Assembly: GCA_020721805.1 (NCBI GenBank)
Contig: DYMB01000002.1
Span: forward strand, 1 to 43,798
Source: Acetofilamentum sp.
Lineage (GTDB): Bacteria > Hydrothermota > 32-111
Length of the DNA stretch: 43,798 nt
Direction: 5' to 3'
In this document: piece after piece, positions 8,813-18,779 of the stretch
How positions within the stretch are numbered: position 1 is the stretch's first letter
How the letters are laid out: the number at the start of each line of letters is the position of its first letter
Notes under the pieces: model-generated
Told to the model about the DNA's origin: nothing
What the model saw: the letters and a program-made list of their open reading frames with translations, nothing else
Databases searched by the model: none
Made by a program: the position numbers and the translations under genes

Positions 8813-8841
8813 TTTATATATAAAAATTTGTAAATTTACAA
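8813..8841 (-). promoter_or_regulatory. Possible promoter of the OmpA/FecR unit
   Basis: On the minus strand TTGTAA (plus 8836-8841) and TATAAA (plus 8813-8818) are separated by 17 bp, upstream of the OmpA-like gene. The boxes are degenerate, the region is very AT-rich, and alternative registers exist, so this is weak. Confidence 0.35.
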
Positions 8842-8863
8842 TTCTTGTGCTTAAATCAATACT

Positions 8864-9598
8864 TTATAAAAATTGTGTTCCGATCTTTTCTAAACTATCT
8901 TTTATTATTTTTTCTATTCTTTCAAGAAGTTCATCTGAATATTTTTTGCATTTCTTTCCATCCAGGTCTATCTTTCCACCATTTTCAGAGTAGAGTATCG
9001 TTGATGCTGGTGATGGTATCGATTCGAATCCATCTATCGATATATTGTAAAGATCTTTATCTTCTATGTATTCGCTGTTAATCTGCTTTGGATCTATTAT
9101 GGAGATCATCGCTGTTTCATCTATTCCACCATGTCCACCCTCTTTGCCAAAAATTTTATTGCAAATTGGATAACCTATAACCCACCAGTGAATAATCAAA
9201 ACGAAGATCCCGGTTTCAAGAAAAATTTTTTTCTTCAGGGTTGATAAACTTTTATTGTTTCCACCATGTCCATTCATAATTATTAAAAACTTGAATTTAT
9301 CCTTCTTGATAGATTTTGCGATATCTAAAATAAGTGCCTCAAAAGTTTCGTCAGATAATGTAACTGTGCCGGGATATGGCAGAAGTGATGATGTTATCGA
9401 ATAATGCAGCGGTGGATATATGAGAGCATTTATTTTGGACGCAAGTTTTTCAGAAATGTATTCAGGTATTACAGTATCGGTTCCGTTTGATGTTATCGAA
9501 TGTGCTTCAAGTGTTCCAACAGGTAATATCGCTATATCGGTATTGCTTTTTAATTTTTTTATGTCTCTCCAGTTTAATTTATCTATTCTTCTTTCCAT
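8864..9598 (-). CDS. Creatininase-family amidohydrolase
   Basis: This is a 244-residue metal-dependent amidohydrolase of the creatininase / formamide-hydrolase fold. GTLEAH, NGTDTVIPEYI, the central NGHGGNNKS and GGHGGIDETA blocks carry the expected metal ligands (Glu, Asp, His and Glu). I chose the ATG at 9598 rather than one 48 nt upstream because AGGAG sits 5 nt before it and the family's N-terminus starts at this point. The substrate cannot be read from sequence. Family members act on creatinine, on the deformylation step of archaeal riboflavin/F420 synthesis, or in peptide maturation. It is divergent from rmuC across a 60-bp gap, and no pathway neighbours are obvious. Confidence 0.8.
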   Translation of the reverse strand: MERRIDKLNWRDIKKLKSNTDIAILPVGTLEAHSITSNGTDTVIPEYISEKLASKINALIYPPLHYSITSSLLPYPGTVTLSDETFEALILDIAKSIKKDKFKFLIIMNGHGGNNKSLSTLKKKIFLETGIFVLIIHWWVIGYPICNKIFGKEGGHGGIDETAMISIIDPKQINSEYIEDKDLYNISIDGFESIPSPASTILYSENGGKIDLDGKKCKKYSDELLERIEKIIKDSLEKIGTQFL

Positions 9599-9624
9599 AC
9601 CAACTCCTTTTTTTTCTATTATAC

Positions 9625-9652
9625 TTGTATATAGAAAAAAATCCATTATAAT
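9625..9652 (+). promoter_or_regulatory. Promoter of rmuC, likely giving a leaderless mRNA
   Basis: TTGTAT (9625-9630) and a perfect TATAAT (9647-9652) are separated by 16 bp. The ATG of rmuC is at 9659, only six nucleotides after the -10 box, where transcription is expected to start. No Shine-Dalgarno is present. The message is therefore likely leaderless. Confidence 0.55.
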
Positions 9653-9658
9653 TTACAT

Positions 9659-10669
9659 ATGGAAATTTTAATTTTAATTTTAGCCCTAATAATATTTTTA
9701 ACGATAAATTTTATATCTTTTAAATTTTTTGAATTAAAAATTCTCAATAGAATAAATCAAAGTGATAAAGTCAACAGCGACAACATTATAAACTCTTTAA
9801 ATCAAAATATAGAAAAACTTGAAAGGACAAAAGATTTAATCTCAACGAATACTTTTGAAACATACAAAATAATAAACAGTCTCAACGATGCACTTATACA
9901 GTTAAAAAATGAACAGAAATTTGCAAATGAAATTTCAAAAGATTTGAAATATTTTTTTGATAGACCTAAACTCAGAGGAGGATATGGAGAGGTTATTTTA
10001 ACTGAACTCGTATCCGAGATCCTACCAAATTATATGTATCAAGAACAGTATACTTTTTCAAACAAAACCAAAGTGGATCTCGTCATAAAATATAAAGAAC
10101 TTTTAATTCCGATAGACTCAAAGTTTCCCGTTGAAGAGTATAAAAGATATTATGATGAAAAAGATGAAAATAACAAAAAAGAATATTTTAAAAGATTTAT
10201 AAAACAGTTGAAGGGGATAGGGGACTCCATAAGTTCAAAATATATAAAACAGGATGAGAACACTACAGATTTTGCGATAATGTTTATACCTTCTGATTCT
10301 ATATACATAGAGGCTATTCAACAATCCTTACCTGATGGCGAAAAGAATGATCTTTTTGAAACACTTTTAAAGAAAAAAATTCTTCTCGCTGGACCCTCAA
10401 CTTTTTTTGCATTTTTAAATGTTATTCTTGCTGGTTTAAAACAGTATAAGTTTGTTGAGATTTCAAAGGATATTATTAAGAATGTGGAAAAACTGAACAA
10501 AAATCTTGAAGAGTATTCGTCAAGCATTGGAAATTTTGAAAAAAAATTGAAAGAACTCAACAACGCCTTTGAAATCCTTCAAAAAAATTATGAAAAAACT
10601 GAGAAAAGTTTTAAAAGTATACTTGATTTAAAAAACGAAGATGAAAATAAAAATCTTGAAGAGATCTAA
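9659..10669 (+). CDS. rmuC: RmuC-family DNA recombination protein
   Basis: This is a 336-residue RmuC homologue, a family linked to limiting DNA inversion and recombination, with a PD-(D/E)xK-like nuclease core. An N-terminal membrane helix (about residues 3-23) is followed by a coiled coil, then the conserved core. Core blocks are PKLRGGYGEVIL (near residue 105), VDLVIKYKELLIPIDSKFPVEEY and FIPSDSIYIEAI. A second coiled coil ends the protein. VDLVI and PIDSKFP carry the acidic-x-Lys pattern typical of the core. It starts a three-gene unit, and its end overlaps the next ORF by 29 nt. The start codon sits at the expected transcription start of the upstream promoter. Confidence 0.9.
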   Translation: MEILILILALIIFLTINFISFKFFELKILNRINQSDKVNSDNIINSLNQNIEKLERTKDLISTNTFETYKIINSLNDALIQLKNEQKFANEISKDLKYFFDRPKLRGGYGEVILTELVSEILPNYMYQEQYTFSNKTKVDLVIKYKELLIPIDSKFPVEEYKRYYDEKDENNKKEYFKRFIKQLKGIGDSISSKYIKQDENTTDFAIMFIPSDSIYIEAIQQSLPDGEKNDLFETLLKKKILLAGPSTFFAFLNVILAGLKQYKFVEISKDIIKNVEKLNKNLEEYSSSIGNFEKKLKELNNAFEILQKNYEKTEKSFKSILDLKNEDENKNLEEI

Positions 10670-11153
10670 AATATTTATTTTCATTTTCCTACTTTTTTTT
10701 CAAGGATGTTATTTACAAAAAGTTCAGATCAATTTTGATAGTATAGGTAACCTTTCACCAAAATCTGCTGTAATTTTTGAAAACGATTCTATAGGTTATG
10801 TGAAGAGTATCCATAGTTTTGAGTCAAACCACCTTGTTGAAATTGATATTGATGATTTCTCACTTCATGATATTGATCCTGAATATTATCTTGTCGATCC
10901 TGATGGTAAAACAAAAATATTGATAATTTCAAAAAACTCAAGAAACAATTTAGATACGATAAATTTTTTAAAAGGAAAACCAAGAACAAGCTATTATTTT
11001 AATCTTTTCAAATATAAATTTGATGATTTTTATAGAAATTTCAATTCAGACATAACCTTATTTTTTAAAGGATTTGAAAAAAGTTTAAAAGAATTCAACG
11101 AAAAATTTTCAGAAAGATTAAAAAAATATTTTAATTACCAGAATAAACTCTAA
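10641..11153 (+). CDS. Putative lipoprotein with MCE/MlaD-like segment
   Basis: This 170-residue protein has a basic N-terminus, a hydrophobic stretch and a lipobox-like LFFQGC around residue 22, so it is probably a lipoprotein. The region INFDSIGNLSPKSAVIFE followed by NDSIGYVKSI resembles the start of an MCE (MlaD-type) domain, where similar wording forms a small beta-barrel involved in lipid transport. The rest is charged and coiled-coil-like. No other Mla components are nearby, so the lipid-transport reading is tentative. The start ATG lies within the end of rmuC (29-nt overlap); a slightly later start is possible, but the signal sequence supports this one. Confidence 0.5.
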   Translation: MKIKILKRSKIFIFIFLLFFQGCYLQKVQINFDSIGNLSPKSAVIFENDSIGYVKSIHSFESNHLVEIDIDDFSLHDIDPEYYLVDPDGKTKILIISKNSRNNLDTINFLKGKPRTSYYFNLFKYKFDDFYRNFNSDITLFFKGFEKSLKEFNEKFSERLKKYFNYQNKL

Positions 11154-11158
11154 ACTCA

Positions 11159-11911
11159 ATGTTTTATCTGTTTTTAAGTATTCTTTCATCGGTATCCATA
11201 GCTAACTTTTTTAAAGTTTTTCAAAAGGACAAGAATTCTTTTATACTTTTTATACTCCTTTTTAACTATCTTACCGCATCCTTTCTGGGATTTTTTCAAA
11301 ACGGGATCCAGAATTTTGAAATAAATTTTTTTGACTCTCTTCTTGCTTTTATTATCGGTTTTTTGTTTTTTATCAGTTTTTTTATCTATGATAGAAACAT
11401 AAAGAATAATGGTATATCCTTCAGTATCTCAGTAATGAGAATTTCACTCCCTGTCCCCACGATCGTTTCAATAATCTTTTTTAAAGAAAAGATAAGAACA
11501 AGTTTTATGATAGATCTTGTCTTTTTAACTATGGGTTTTATTTTACTTGGATATGTAAAAAAAAGTTTAAACATTTTTTTGATTTTTTCACTTTTTTTCA
11601 TCTTCGCTCTTTCGGATACAGATTTGAAGATATTTGATGTGTATGGGAAAAGTTCACCATCCTTATTTCTTTTCTTTCTTTTCCTTTCGGCGTTTCTTGT
11701 AAACCTTGTTACGATTTTTTTTGTAAAGAAAAGGCTAAACTATAAGAATATTTTATATGGTATAATCGTTGGAATACCAAACTATTTAATGTCCTTTTTC
11801 TTTTTAAAATCTTTAGAATTTATATCTGCATCTATCGCTTATCCATTGCTTGGTAGTGGAATAGTTGGTGGTGGTATTCTGACAGACATTTTTTTCTGGA
11901 AAAAAACTTGA
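11159..11911 (+). CDS. DMT/EamA-like membrane protein
   Basis: This 250-residue polytopic membrane protein has about eight predicted helices. The pattern of paired helices, an early SIANFFK motif, SVMRISLPVPTIVSIIFFKE in the middle and SASIAYPLLGSGIVGGG near the end recalls the EamA/drug-metabolite transporter superfamily, which exports small metabolites. Similarity is by pattern only and the substrate is unknown. The C-terminus ends early, close after FFWKK, so it may lack the last helix of a typical DMT protein. It follows the lipoprotein by 5 nt with no Shine-Dalgarno, which suggests translational coupling. Confidence 0.55.
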   Translation: MFYLFLSILSSVSIANFFKVFQKDKNSFILFILLFNYLTASFLGFFQNGIQNFEINFFDSLLAFIIGFLFFISFFIYDRNIKNNGISFSISVMRISLPVPTIVSIIFFKEKIRTSFMIDLVFLTMGFILLGYVKKSLNIFLIFSLFFIFALSDTDLKIFDVYGKSSPSLFLFFLFLSAFLVNLVTIFFVKKRLNYKNILYGIIVGIPNYLMSFFFLKSLEFISASIAYPLLGSGIVGGGILTDIFFWKKT

Positions 11912-11997
11912 TTCAAATCAGATGATAATTTTGATTTTTCTTTTTGTCGGAATGGTTCTCTTAAATCTCAAATAATTTTTATTCAGGATTTATTATA

Positions 11998-12025
11998 TTG
12001 ACTAAAACCTTATATATATTAAAAT
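11998..12025 (+). promoter_or_regulatory. Promoter of nadE, likely leaderless
   Basis: TTGACT (11998-12003) and TAAAAT (12020-12025) are separated by 16 bp. The nadE ATG is at 12034, eight nucleotides past the -10 box, and is not preceded by a Shine-Dalgarno. Confidence 0.5.
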
Positions 12026-12033
12026 AGAAAACT

Positions 12034-12837
12034 ATGGAAAAGGATAAAATTTTAAAACTTATAGTGAATAAAAACTGGCAACTCATTATAGATACTTTAT
12101 GCAAAGAGTTAAAAAAAGAATTTTCAAAAAGAGGGTTTAAAAAGAGTGTTATCGGGATATCAGGTGGTATAGATTCTTCTGTTGTTCTTGCGTTACTTGT
12201 TAAAACTTTTCCCCTTGAAAATATTAAGCCTATATTTATGCCATATAAAACAACCCTTGAAATTTCCCACAGGGATGTGAAACTTTTAACATCTAAGTTC
12301 AATCTAAATTATGAAATTATTCCGATAACTGAGAGGATAGATTCATATTTTTCAAATGTGAAAAACGATAATAAGTTGAAACTCAGAATAGGAAACAAAT
12401 GTGCAAGGGAGAGGATGTCCATACTATTTGATAAGGCACTTGAAAACGATGCTCTTGTGATTGGGACCAGTAACAGATCTGAAATAATAATGGGTTATGG
12501 AACATTGTTTGGAGATCTTGCGTCTTCGTTGAATCCCATCGGTTCATTTTATAAAACGCAGATTTTTCAGATCGCAAAATTTTTAAAGATACCTGAAAGC
12601 ATAATAGAAAAAATACCATCCGCTGATCTCTGGGAAGGGCAAACGGACGAAGGGGAAATGGGTATAGATTATGAAACAATTGATGTGATTTCCTATCTTT
12701 ACTTTGATAAAAAGATGAAAAAAGAAGATATCGCAAAAAAGTATAATATAAAACCTGAGTCGATACAAAAAGTTATCAGTGCTTATAAAAAGAGTAGTTT
12801 TAAAAGAAAACTACCAAAAATTTTAAAAATCAAATAA
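12034..12837 (+). CDS. nadE: NH3-dependent NAD+ synthetase
   Basis: This 267-residue cytoplasmic enzyme makes NAD+ from deamido-NAD+, ATP and ammonia, the last step of NAD synthesis. The PP-loop SGGIDSS is at residues 43-49. GTSNRSEIIMGYGT, FGDLASSLNPIGSFYKTQ and the P2-type loop IPSADLWEGQTDEGEMG are diagnostic of the family. No glutaminase domain is attached, so it is the short ammonia-dependent form. It heads the long housekeeping run, and nadK lies about 3.5 kb downstream in the same orientation. Confidence 0.95.
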   Translation: MEKDKILKLIVNKNWQLIIDTLCKELKKEFSKRGFKKSVIGISGGIDSSVVLALLVKTFPLENIKPIFMPYKTTLEISHRDVKLLTSKFNLNYEIIPITERIDSYFSNVKNDNKLKLRIGNKCARERMSILFDKALENDALVIGTSNRSEIIMGYGTLFGDLASSLNPIGSFYKTQIFQIAKFLKIPESIIEKIPSADLWEGQTDEGEMGIDYETIDVISYLYFDKKMKKEDIAKKYNIKPESIQKVISAYKKSSFKRKLPKILKIK

Positions 12838-12847
12838 GGAGAGAATT

Positions 12848-13489
12848 ATGGGAGAAATTGATAAAATAGAAAGAACTCTAAAGGTGGGTGAAATCCTTTT
12901 CAAGGAAGGTGAGGCTGCCGATGAAATGTACCTTATAAAATCAGGCAAGATAAAAATTGTTCAAAAAATTGGTGAAGATTATAAAACTCTTGCTCTTCTT
13001 TCAGATGGGGATTTTTTTGGAGAGATGGCTTTGATAGATGGAAGCCCAAGATCTGCGACCGCAATCGCTGAAACCGATGTTGAACTCATAACATTCGATA
13101 AAGCAGCATTCAGAAAAAAAATAGGTGAAGAACCCCTGATTGAATATATAATAACTGAACTTTCAAAAAGATTAAGAAGGGCTGATGAACAGATAAAGTT
13201 TCTTATGATAAAAGGTGATGAAAAAAGGTTCATAGCCTTCCTGATAACAAAGACTCAGGATGAAGGCATAAAACAGGAGGATGGTTCTTATCTTATAAGT
13301 ATGGATTTTAACCTTGATGTGATAGCTCCAATAGTTGGTATAGGTATTGAGAAATTAAAAAAGATAATTGAAAATCTTGAAAAATCTAATCTCATTAAAA
13401 CTTATAACGATAAAATAGTGATCACCAATTTAAAAAATCTTGAAGAGTATTTAAAATATGTTTCATTAAAGGAGAAATATGGAGAATAA
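12848..13489 (+). CDS. Crp/Fnr-family cyclic-nucleotide-binding regulator
   Basis: This 213-residue protein has an N-terminal cyclic-nucleotide-binding domain with the phosphate-binding cassette FGEMALIDGSPRSATA (residues 57-72, E59 and R68). The cassette is fully intact and compatible with cAMP or cGMP. The C-terminal part (about 140-205) matches the Crp winged-helix position (DVIAPIVGIGIEKLKKIIENL, a possible helix-turn-helix). Its recognition helix lacks the usual S/T-R-x-x-V-S-R pattern, so DNA specificity must differ from classical Crp. A good AAGGAG precedes the ATG. The gene overlaps DUF1385 by 11 nt. The CHASE2 cyclase at 4466 is a plausible source of ligand. Confidence 0.85.
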   Translation: MGEIDKIERTLKVGEILFKEGEAADEMYLIKSGKIKIVQKIGEDYKTLALLSDGDFFGEMALIDGSPRSATAIAETDVELITFDKAAFRKKIGEEPLIEYIITELSKRLRRADEQIKFLMIKGDEKRFIAFLITKTQDEGIKQEDGSYLISMDFNLDVIAPIVGIGIEKLKKIIENLEKSNLIKTYNDKIVITNLKNLEEYLKYVSLKEKYGE

Positions 13490-14393
13490 AAGAAAAGCAG
13501 GTGGACAGGCACTCATTGAAGGGATATTGATGATGACCGATTCAGGTTACGCTATAAGTGTAAGAAAAAAGAATGGAGAGATTATTACCGAATCGAAACC
13601 ATTCAAAAAATTTATAGATAAAAATAAAAAATTCAATTTTTTCCCTTTAAGAGGCATAATAACATTTTTTGAAACTTTAAAAATTGGATTTGAAAGTCTA
13701 AACAAAAGTGCTGATATATACTATGAGGATTCAGAGGAAAAGAATAAAAAGAATGAGAAAAAAGTTTTTTTTGATAATATTTTAACTGTTCTGATAGCAC
13801 TTTTTGTTGGTTTTTTTATTTTTATGTTTTTACCTATTCAACTTGTCCAGTTTTTAAAACTCAACAATCAACTTTATTTTAACATTTTAATCGGGTCTAT
13901 TAGATTATTTTTTTTCATAATCTATCTTTTTATAATCTCACAAATAAAAGATGTCAAAAGAATTTTTATGTATCATGGTGCTGAACACAAGACAGTTTTT
14001 ACATATGAAAATGGCGAGGATTTAATAACAGAGAATGTTAAAAAATATTCAACCAAACATCCACGGTGCGGGACAAGTTTTTTATTCATAACACTTGCCT
14101 TTGCTATAATATTTTATTCTGTGATAGATACCATCGTCTTTTCTCTTTTAAAGATTACCAATACACCTGTTAACAGATTTATAAACCATATAATCTTTTT
14201 GCCTCTCATAGCAACCATTTCATATGAATTACTTTTTCTTGCAGAAAAATTTTCAAAAAATATTTTTGTGAAAATTCTGATTCTGCCAGGTATACTATTT
14301 CAGTATATAACAACAAAAGAACCAACTGATGATATGATAGAGGTTGCCATAAATTCATTAAAGGAAGCGTTAAAATACAGTTCAAAGGAGTGA
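13479..14393 (+). CDS. DUF1385 (YqhQ-like) membrane protein
   Basis: This 304-residue protein carries both hallmarks of DUF1385: GGQALIEGILMM near the N-terminus (residues 8-19), and a YHGAEHKTVFTYENGEDL, TENVKKYSTKHPRCGTSF block in the middle. Four to five hydrophobic segments place it in the cytoplasmic membrane. The function is unknown. In many genomes, Firmicutes among them, this family sits beside prfA and prmC as it does here, hinting at a link to ribosome or translation physiology. It overlaps the preceding regulator by 11 nt and ends 4 nt before prfA. Confidence 0.9.
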   Translation: MENKRKAGGQALIEGILMMTDSGYAISVRKKNGEIITESKPFKKFIDKNKKFNFFPLRGIITFFETLKIGFESLNKSADIYYEDSEEKNKKNEKKVFFDNILTVLIALFVGFFIFMFLPIQLVQFLKLNNQLYFNILIGSIRLFFFIIYLFIISQIKDVKRIFMYHGAEHKTVFTYENGEDLITENVKKYSTKHPRCGTSFLFITLAFAIIFYSVIDTIVFSLLKITNTPVNRFINHIIFLPLIATISYELLFLAEKFSKNIFVKILILPGILFQYITTKEPTDDMIEVAINSLKEALKYSSKE

Positions 14394-14397
14394 AGAA

Positions 14398-15477
14398 TTG
14401 TTAAAGGAAGCACTCGAATTAAAATTGAAAGAATATAAAGAACTTGAAAAGATGTTATCGGATAATCAGATTATCTCAAACAACAAAAAATATAAAGAGA
14501 TCTCTAAAAAATATTCTGAGATGGGTTCGCTTGTTCAAAAAACAAACGATTATTTTAAAATCCTTGATCAGTTGATGGAGAATCAGGAACTTTTGAAATC
14601 TGAAAAAGATCAGGAAATCAGAGAGATGATAAACGAAGAGATAAAAAATATAAACGCAAGATTGATCACGATTGAGGAGGAATTAAAGATACTTCTACTT
14701 CCGAAGGATCAGGATGATGAAAAAAATATAATATTTGAGATAAGGGCTGGAACAGGTGGAGAAGAAGCAGCCTTATTTTCGGCGGATCTTTACAGGATGT
14801 ATAAAAGATATGCTGAAAGTAAAGGCTTTGTTTTTGAACTTATAGATTTTCATCCGACCGAACTCGGTGGATACAAGGAAATTATTTTCGCTTTAAAAGG
14901 TAAGGATGCTTATAAAACATTTAAATTTGAAAGTGGTGTTCACAGAGTTCAGAGGATCCCTGAAACCGAAGCAAATGGAAGGATACATACTTCTGCTGTA
15001 ACTGTTGCGGTTTTACCTGAAGTGGAAGATGTTGAACTCGAGATCAACGAAAAGGATTTAAGGATAGATATTTTTCATTCCTCAGGTGCTGGAGGACAAA
15101 ATGTTAACAAGGTCGCTACAGCCGTAAGGATAACACATCTTCCAACCAACCTGGTCGTTGTTTGTCAGGATGAAAGAAGTCAACATAAAAACAGAGAAAA
15201 GGCTATGAGAATTCTAAAAGCAAGGTTATATGAAAAAATAATGAAGGAACAACAGGAAAAAATAGCTTCTGACAGAAAAAATCTTGTTGGTAGTGGTGAT
15301 AGATCCGAAAGGATAAGAACATACAATTTCCCTGAAAGAAGGGTTACGGATCACAGAATAAACCTGACAGTATATAGACTTGAAGAGATACTTGATGGTA
15401 ATCTTGATATTCTTATCGAACCATTGAAAGAAGAGGATATAAAGTTAAAGTTAAGAGAATTTTATGAGAGAGTATAA
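14398..15477 (+). CDS. prfA: Peptide chain release factor 1
   Basis: This 359-residue factor terminates translation at UAA and UAG. The GGQ peptidyl-hydrolysis motif is at residues 232-234 (SGAGGQNVNK). The RF1-defining PxT codon-recognition tripeptide reads PET within RIPETEANGRIHTSA. The N-terminal helical domain and full length are normal. The start is TTG at 14398, preceded by AAAGGAG with good spacing; no ATG in frame would give a complete N-terminus. It overlaps prmC, which methylates the GGQ glutamine, by 14 nt. Confidence 0.97.
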   Translation: MLKEALELKLKEYKELEKMLSDNQIISNNKKYKEISKKYSEMGSLVQKTNDYFKILDQLMENQELLKSEKDQEIREMINEEIKNINARLITIEEELKILLLPKDQDDEKNIIFEIRAGTGGEEAALFSADLYRMYKRYAESKGFVFELIDFHPTELGGYKEIIFALKGKDAYKTFKFESGVHRVQRIPETEANGRIHTSAVTVAVLPEVEDVELEINEKDLRIDIFHSSGAGGQNVNKVATAVRITHLPTNLVVVCQDERSQHKNREKAMRILKARLYEKIMKEQQEKIASDRKNLVGSGDRSERIRTYNFPERRVTDHRINLTVYRLEEILDGNLDILIEPLKEEDIKLKLREFYERV

Positions 15478-16336
15478 AATAACCCCAAAAGAACTTATCT
15501 TAGAATCGATTCTACTGCTCAAAAAAAATAAGATAAAAGAACCAAAATTAAACGCTGAACTTATAATGTCCCATTGTATGAATGGTGATAGAATTTATCT
15601 TTATGAAAATTATACAAAAAAACTTACAAAAATAGAACAGAATCTTTTCAGAACACTTATAAGAAGAAGAATAAAACATGAACCTGTTCAATATATAATT
15701 GGGAAAACTGAATTTATGGGACTTCCTTTTAAATTGAACAAAAATGTTCTAATACCCAGACCTGAAACTGAAACACTTGTTGAGTTTGCAATAAACTATT
15801 CGCTTGAAAACAAAGAAAAATGTAAAAAGATCCTTGATCTTGGGACTGGAAGTGGGAATATAATCATTTCACTGGCAAAATATTCTCCAAACCTTAAATA
15901 TTATGCGGTTGATATCTCAAGAGGTGCATTATATGTTGCAAAGGAAAATGCTATTTTAAACAAAGTTGATAAATTTATAACATTCTTCCAGTGTGATCTG
16001 TTTTCCTGTTTCAACAAAAAATTCAAATTCGATATGATTTTAACAAATCCCCCATATATACCCCAAAAAGTTTTATCAACTCTACCCGAAGAGATAAAAC
16101 TATTTGAACCACAGATATCGATTGATGGTGGTGAGGATGGTTTGAAACTGATCAAAAGAATAATATATGAATCTTACAAATATTTAAATAAAAATGGGAT
16201 ATGTTTAATGGAGATAGGTTATGACCAGAGTTATCAGGTTGGAAGGATACTGAGGGAATCTGAAAAGTATAAGGACATAAAATTTATAAAGGATCTTGCG
16301 AGGACAAAAAGGGTAGTTTTCTTCAAAAGAAAATGA
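15464..16336 (+). CDS. prmC: Release factor glutamine N5-methyltransferase
   Basis: This 290-residue AdoMet-dependent enzyme methylates the GGQ glutamine of release factors. The N-terminal helical substrate-recognition domain is followed by the Rossmann core with [16 protein letters not shown] (about residues 124-139) and the catalytic NPPY at 195-198. GKTEFMG and LIPRPETE are family blocks. It overlaps prfA (14 nt) and nadK (4 nt), a classic operon layout. Confidence 0.96.
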   Translation: MREYKITPKELILESILLLKKNKIKEPKLNAELIMSHCMNGDRIYLYENYTKKLTKIEQNLFRTLIRRRIKHEPVQYIIGKTEFMGLPFKLNKNVLIPRPETETLVEFAINYSLENKEKCKKILDLGTGSGNIIISLAKYSPNLKYYAVDISRGALYVAKENAILNKVDKFITFFQCDLFSCFNKKFKFDMILTNPPYIPQKVLSTLPEEIKLFEPQISIDGGEDGLKLIKRIIYESYKYLNKNGICLMEIGYDQSYQVGRILRESEKYKDIKFIKDLARTKRVVFFKRK

Positions 16337-17145
16337 AAAAAATTTTTTATTCTTATAACGCCAATAAAATAAAATCTTTTGATATAATCAAAAGATTAAG
16401 AAGATGGTGTAAAAAAAATTCAGTTGAAGTTTTTCATATAGATGAATTAAACAGTTTAAAACTTGATTTAAAAGATTCTTTTGCTTTATCTTTTGGTGGT
16501 GATGGGACGATGATCGCGACAGCAAAGAAAGCTTTGAAATATTCTCTTCCCCTTATGGGCGTTAACCTTGGCTCACTCGGTTTCCTATCAAATATTCGTG
16601 AAAAAGAGTTTGAAAAAAGACTCACTATGATAAAAGAGAAAGATTATAGAATTCAAAAGTTGAATTTATTATATTCAAAAATAGATGGCGAAGAACTGAT
16701 AGGAGTAAACGATATAGTTATGAAATCCGGAGATATTCACAGGATGATAAAAATAATGGTGCTCATAGATGAAAAGGAAATTGCAACGATATCAGCGGAT
16801 GGAGTTATAATTTCTACTCCAACAGGTTCAACAGCCTATTCGCTTGCAGCGGGGGGACCAATAGTTTCACCTGAACTCAACGCTTTTATCATAACTCCCA
16901 TATGTCCACATCTTTTAGTTCAAAGACCAATAATAGTAAAAGTATCATCTAAAATTAAACTGATACCTGTATCAAAAAATGCTATAGTATCTGCCGATTC
17001 TCAACATATAGTTGAAGTAAAAGAAAATTATCAGGTTATTCTCTCAAATTATAAGAAAAAGGTAAAGATGGTAAAATTTAAAGATTTTGACCTTTTCGAT
17101 ATTTTAAAAGAAAAATTTCACCTTGGAAAGGATCCTAGATTATGA
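16333..17145 (+). CDS. nadK: NAD kinase
   Basis: This 270-residue enzyme phosphorylates NAD+ to NADP+. The GGDGTM loop (residues 55-60), [19 protein letters not shown] and [17 protein letters not shown]-like block (read here as [16 protein letters not shown]) are all present and intact. It overlaps prmC by 4 nt and recN by 4 nt. The nadK-recN pair is common in bacteria. Confidence 0.96.
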   Translation: MKKIFYSYNANKIKSFDIIKRLRRWCKKNSVEVFHIDELNSLKLDLKDSFALSFGGDGTMIATAKKALKYSLPLMGVNLGSLGFLSNIREKEFEKRLTMIKEKDYRIQKLNLLYSKIDGEELIGVNDIVMKSGDIHRMIKIMVLIDEKEIATISADGVIISTPTGSTAYSLAAGGPIVSPELNAFIITPICPHLLVQRPIIVKVSSKIKLIPVSKNAIVSADSQHIVEVKENYQVILSNYKKKVKMVKFKDFDLFDILKEKFHLGKDPRL

Positions 17146-18779
17146 TGAAACAACTCATAATTGAGAATCTCTCATTTTTTCAGGACACTCAGATAGAGTT
17201 TAAAGAAGGTTTCAATGTTATAACCGGTGAAACCGGCGCAGGAAAAACATTGCTTGTCAACACACTTCTTTCGCTGATCGGTGAAAAAAGTGAGATCTTT
17301 TTAAAGAATGAAAAAAAGGATGGGCATATAACAGGTATTTTTAAAATTTCCGATGAAATATCAGAAGAGTTGAAAAGTATAGATATATATGTAGAGGATG
17401 AACTTATTGTAAGAAAAGTCATTAAACCATCAAACAGAACAACAATCTATCTCAACGATAACATAATCACACAGACAACTTTAAAAAAGATAGGAAGTTT
17501 ACTCTTCGATTTACATGGACAATACGATCATCAGTTGCTTTTGAAAAAGGAAAATCACATTAAAATAATAGACAGAATATCTCAAAATGAAGAGATACTA
17601 TCCGAGTTTCTTTACAGGTTAAAAGAATACAACGCTGAAGTTGAAAAATATGAGCAACTTAAAAAAATGTTAATCGATTATTCAAAAGAAAAGGATTACC
17701 TTGAGTTCGCACTTGAAGAACTTGAAAAAATGGATATAGAGAACATAGATGAAACTGCGATATATGAGCAGCTGACCGAAATGGAAAATTTTGAGAATAT
17801 AAAAGAGGTTATAGATTTATCTTTAAATATGATAGATTCCGATGATCTAAATTTAAACCTCCTGTTGAATAACCTTAAAAAGAATTTAACCAAATTTAGC
17901 GATAAAAGTTCTAAAATTGGAAAATTGTGCCAGAATCTTGATCTCATAATAGAAAATCTAAGCGATCTTTACAATGAACTTTACACTTATGGAAACGAAC
18001 TTTATTATGATCCTGAACAACTTGAAGAACTAAGAAATAAGTATAATAAACTTCAGGAAGTTAAAAAAAAGTATGCGATGGATTTGAACATGTTAAAAAA
18101 TTTTAAAAAGGAGATTGTTTCAAAATTACAACTTTTAAACTATCCTCAGGATCAGTTAACTGAAAGTGAAAGTATCATAATGGAACTTAAAATGCAACTT
18201 AAGGATATAGGTTTAAAACTTCATAATAGAAGAGAAGAATCTTCTAAAAAATTTAAGGAAAGTGTTGATTCAACTCTTGCTTTGTTAAATATGAAGGATA
18301 CCAATCTGGTGATAAATATAGATTATAACCCTGAAAATCTAAATCAAAATGGTTATGATGATATAGAGTTTTTTATTATCAACAGATTCAAAAAAGAACC
18401 ACAACCTTTAAGAAAAGTGGTTTCTGGCGGAGAGATTTCAAGAATTATGTTGAGTATAAAAGATTTTTTGAGAAAGAATGACCCTGTAATGACGATGATC
18501 TTTGATGAGATAGATATAGGTATAAGTGGTGATACGGCAACAGCGGTTGCAAATCTTATGAAAAACATATCCAAATATAAACAGGTTATAACTATAACAC
18601 ATCTTCCACAGATCGCCGCAAAAGCACAAAACCATATACTTGTGAAAAAGGAAGCAAAGAGTATAACCGTTAAGGAATTGGACAGCGATGAAAGGGTAAA
18701 AGAAATAGCAAGATTACTTGGTAGTGGTGAATCGTATGAAACAGCACTGAAACATGCGAAGGCACTTCTTCAAAAATGA
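17142..18779 (+). CDS. recN: DNA repair protein RecN
   Basis: This 545-residue SMC-like ATPase acts in double-strand break repair. Walker A GETGAGKT is at residues 29-36. The mid-protein is a long antiparallel coiled coil (about 150-350). [13 protein letters not shown] is the ABC signature, and [14 protein letters not shown] (Walker B and D-loop, about 453-466) is followed by ITHLPQIAA. Two tandem ATGs occur at 17142 and 17145, and either could start. It overlaps both neighbours by 4 nt. Length and motif order are normal. Confidence 0.95.
   Translation: MMKQLIIENLSFFQDTQIEFKEGFNVITGETGAGKTLLVNTLLSLIGEKSEIFLKNEKKDGHITGIFKISDEISEELKSIDIYVEDELIVRKVIKPSNRTTIYLNDNIITQTTLKKIGSLLFDLHGQYDHQLLLKKENHIKIIDRISQNEEILSEFLYRLKEYNAEVEKYEQLKKMLIDYSKEKDYLEFALEELEKMDIENIDETAIYEQLTEMENFENIKEVIDLSLNMIDSDDLNLNLLLNNLKKNLTKFSDKSSKIGKLCQNLDLIIENLSDLYNELYTYGNELYYDPEQLEELRNKYNKLQEVKKKYAMDLNMLKNFKKEIVSKLQLLNYPQDQLTESESIIMELKMQLKDIGLKLHNRREESSKKFKESVDSTLALLNMKDTNLVINIDYNPENLNQNGYDDIEFFIINRFKKEPQPLRKVVSGGEISRIMLSIKDFLRKNDPVMTMIFDEIDIGISGDTATAVANLMKNISKYKQVITITHLPQIAAKAQNHILVKKEAKSITVKELDSDERVKEIARLLGSGESYETALKHAKALLQK

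Noticed and set aside
9599-9646. ATG at 9646 as start of the creatininase-family gene
   Set aside because: It lacks a Shine-Dalgarno, while the ATG at 9598 has AGGAG at proper distance and fits the family's N-terminus.
11912-11945. AAATCA/TGATTT hairpin with T-rich tail after the DMT-like gene
   Set aside because: Six-base stem with a single G-C pair and an 11-nt loop in AT-rich DNA; not distinguishable from chance.
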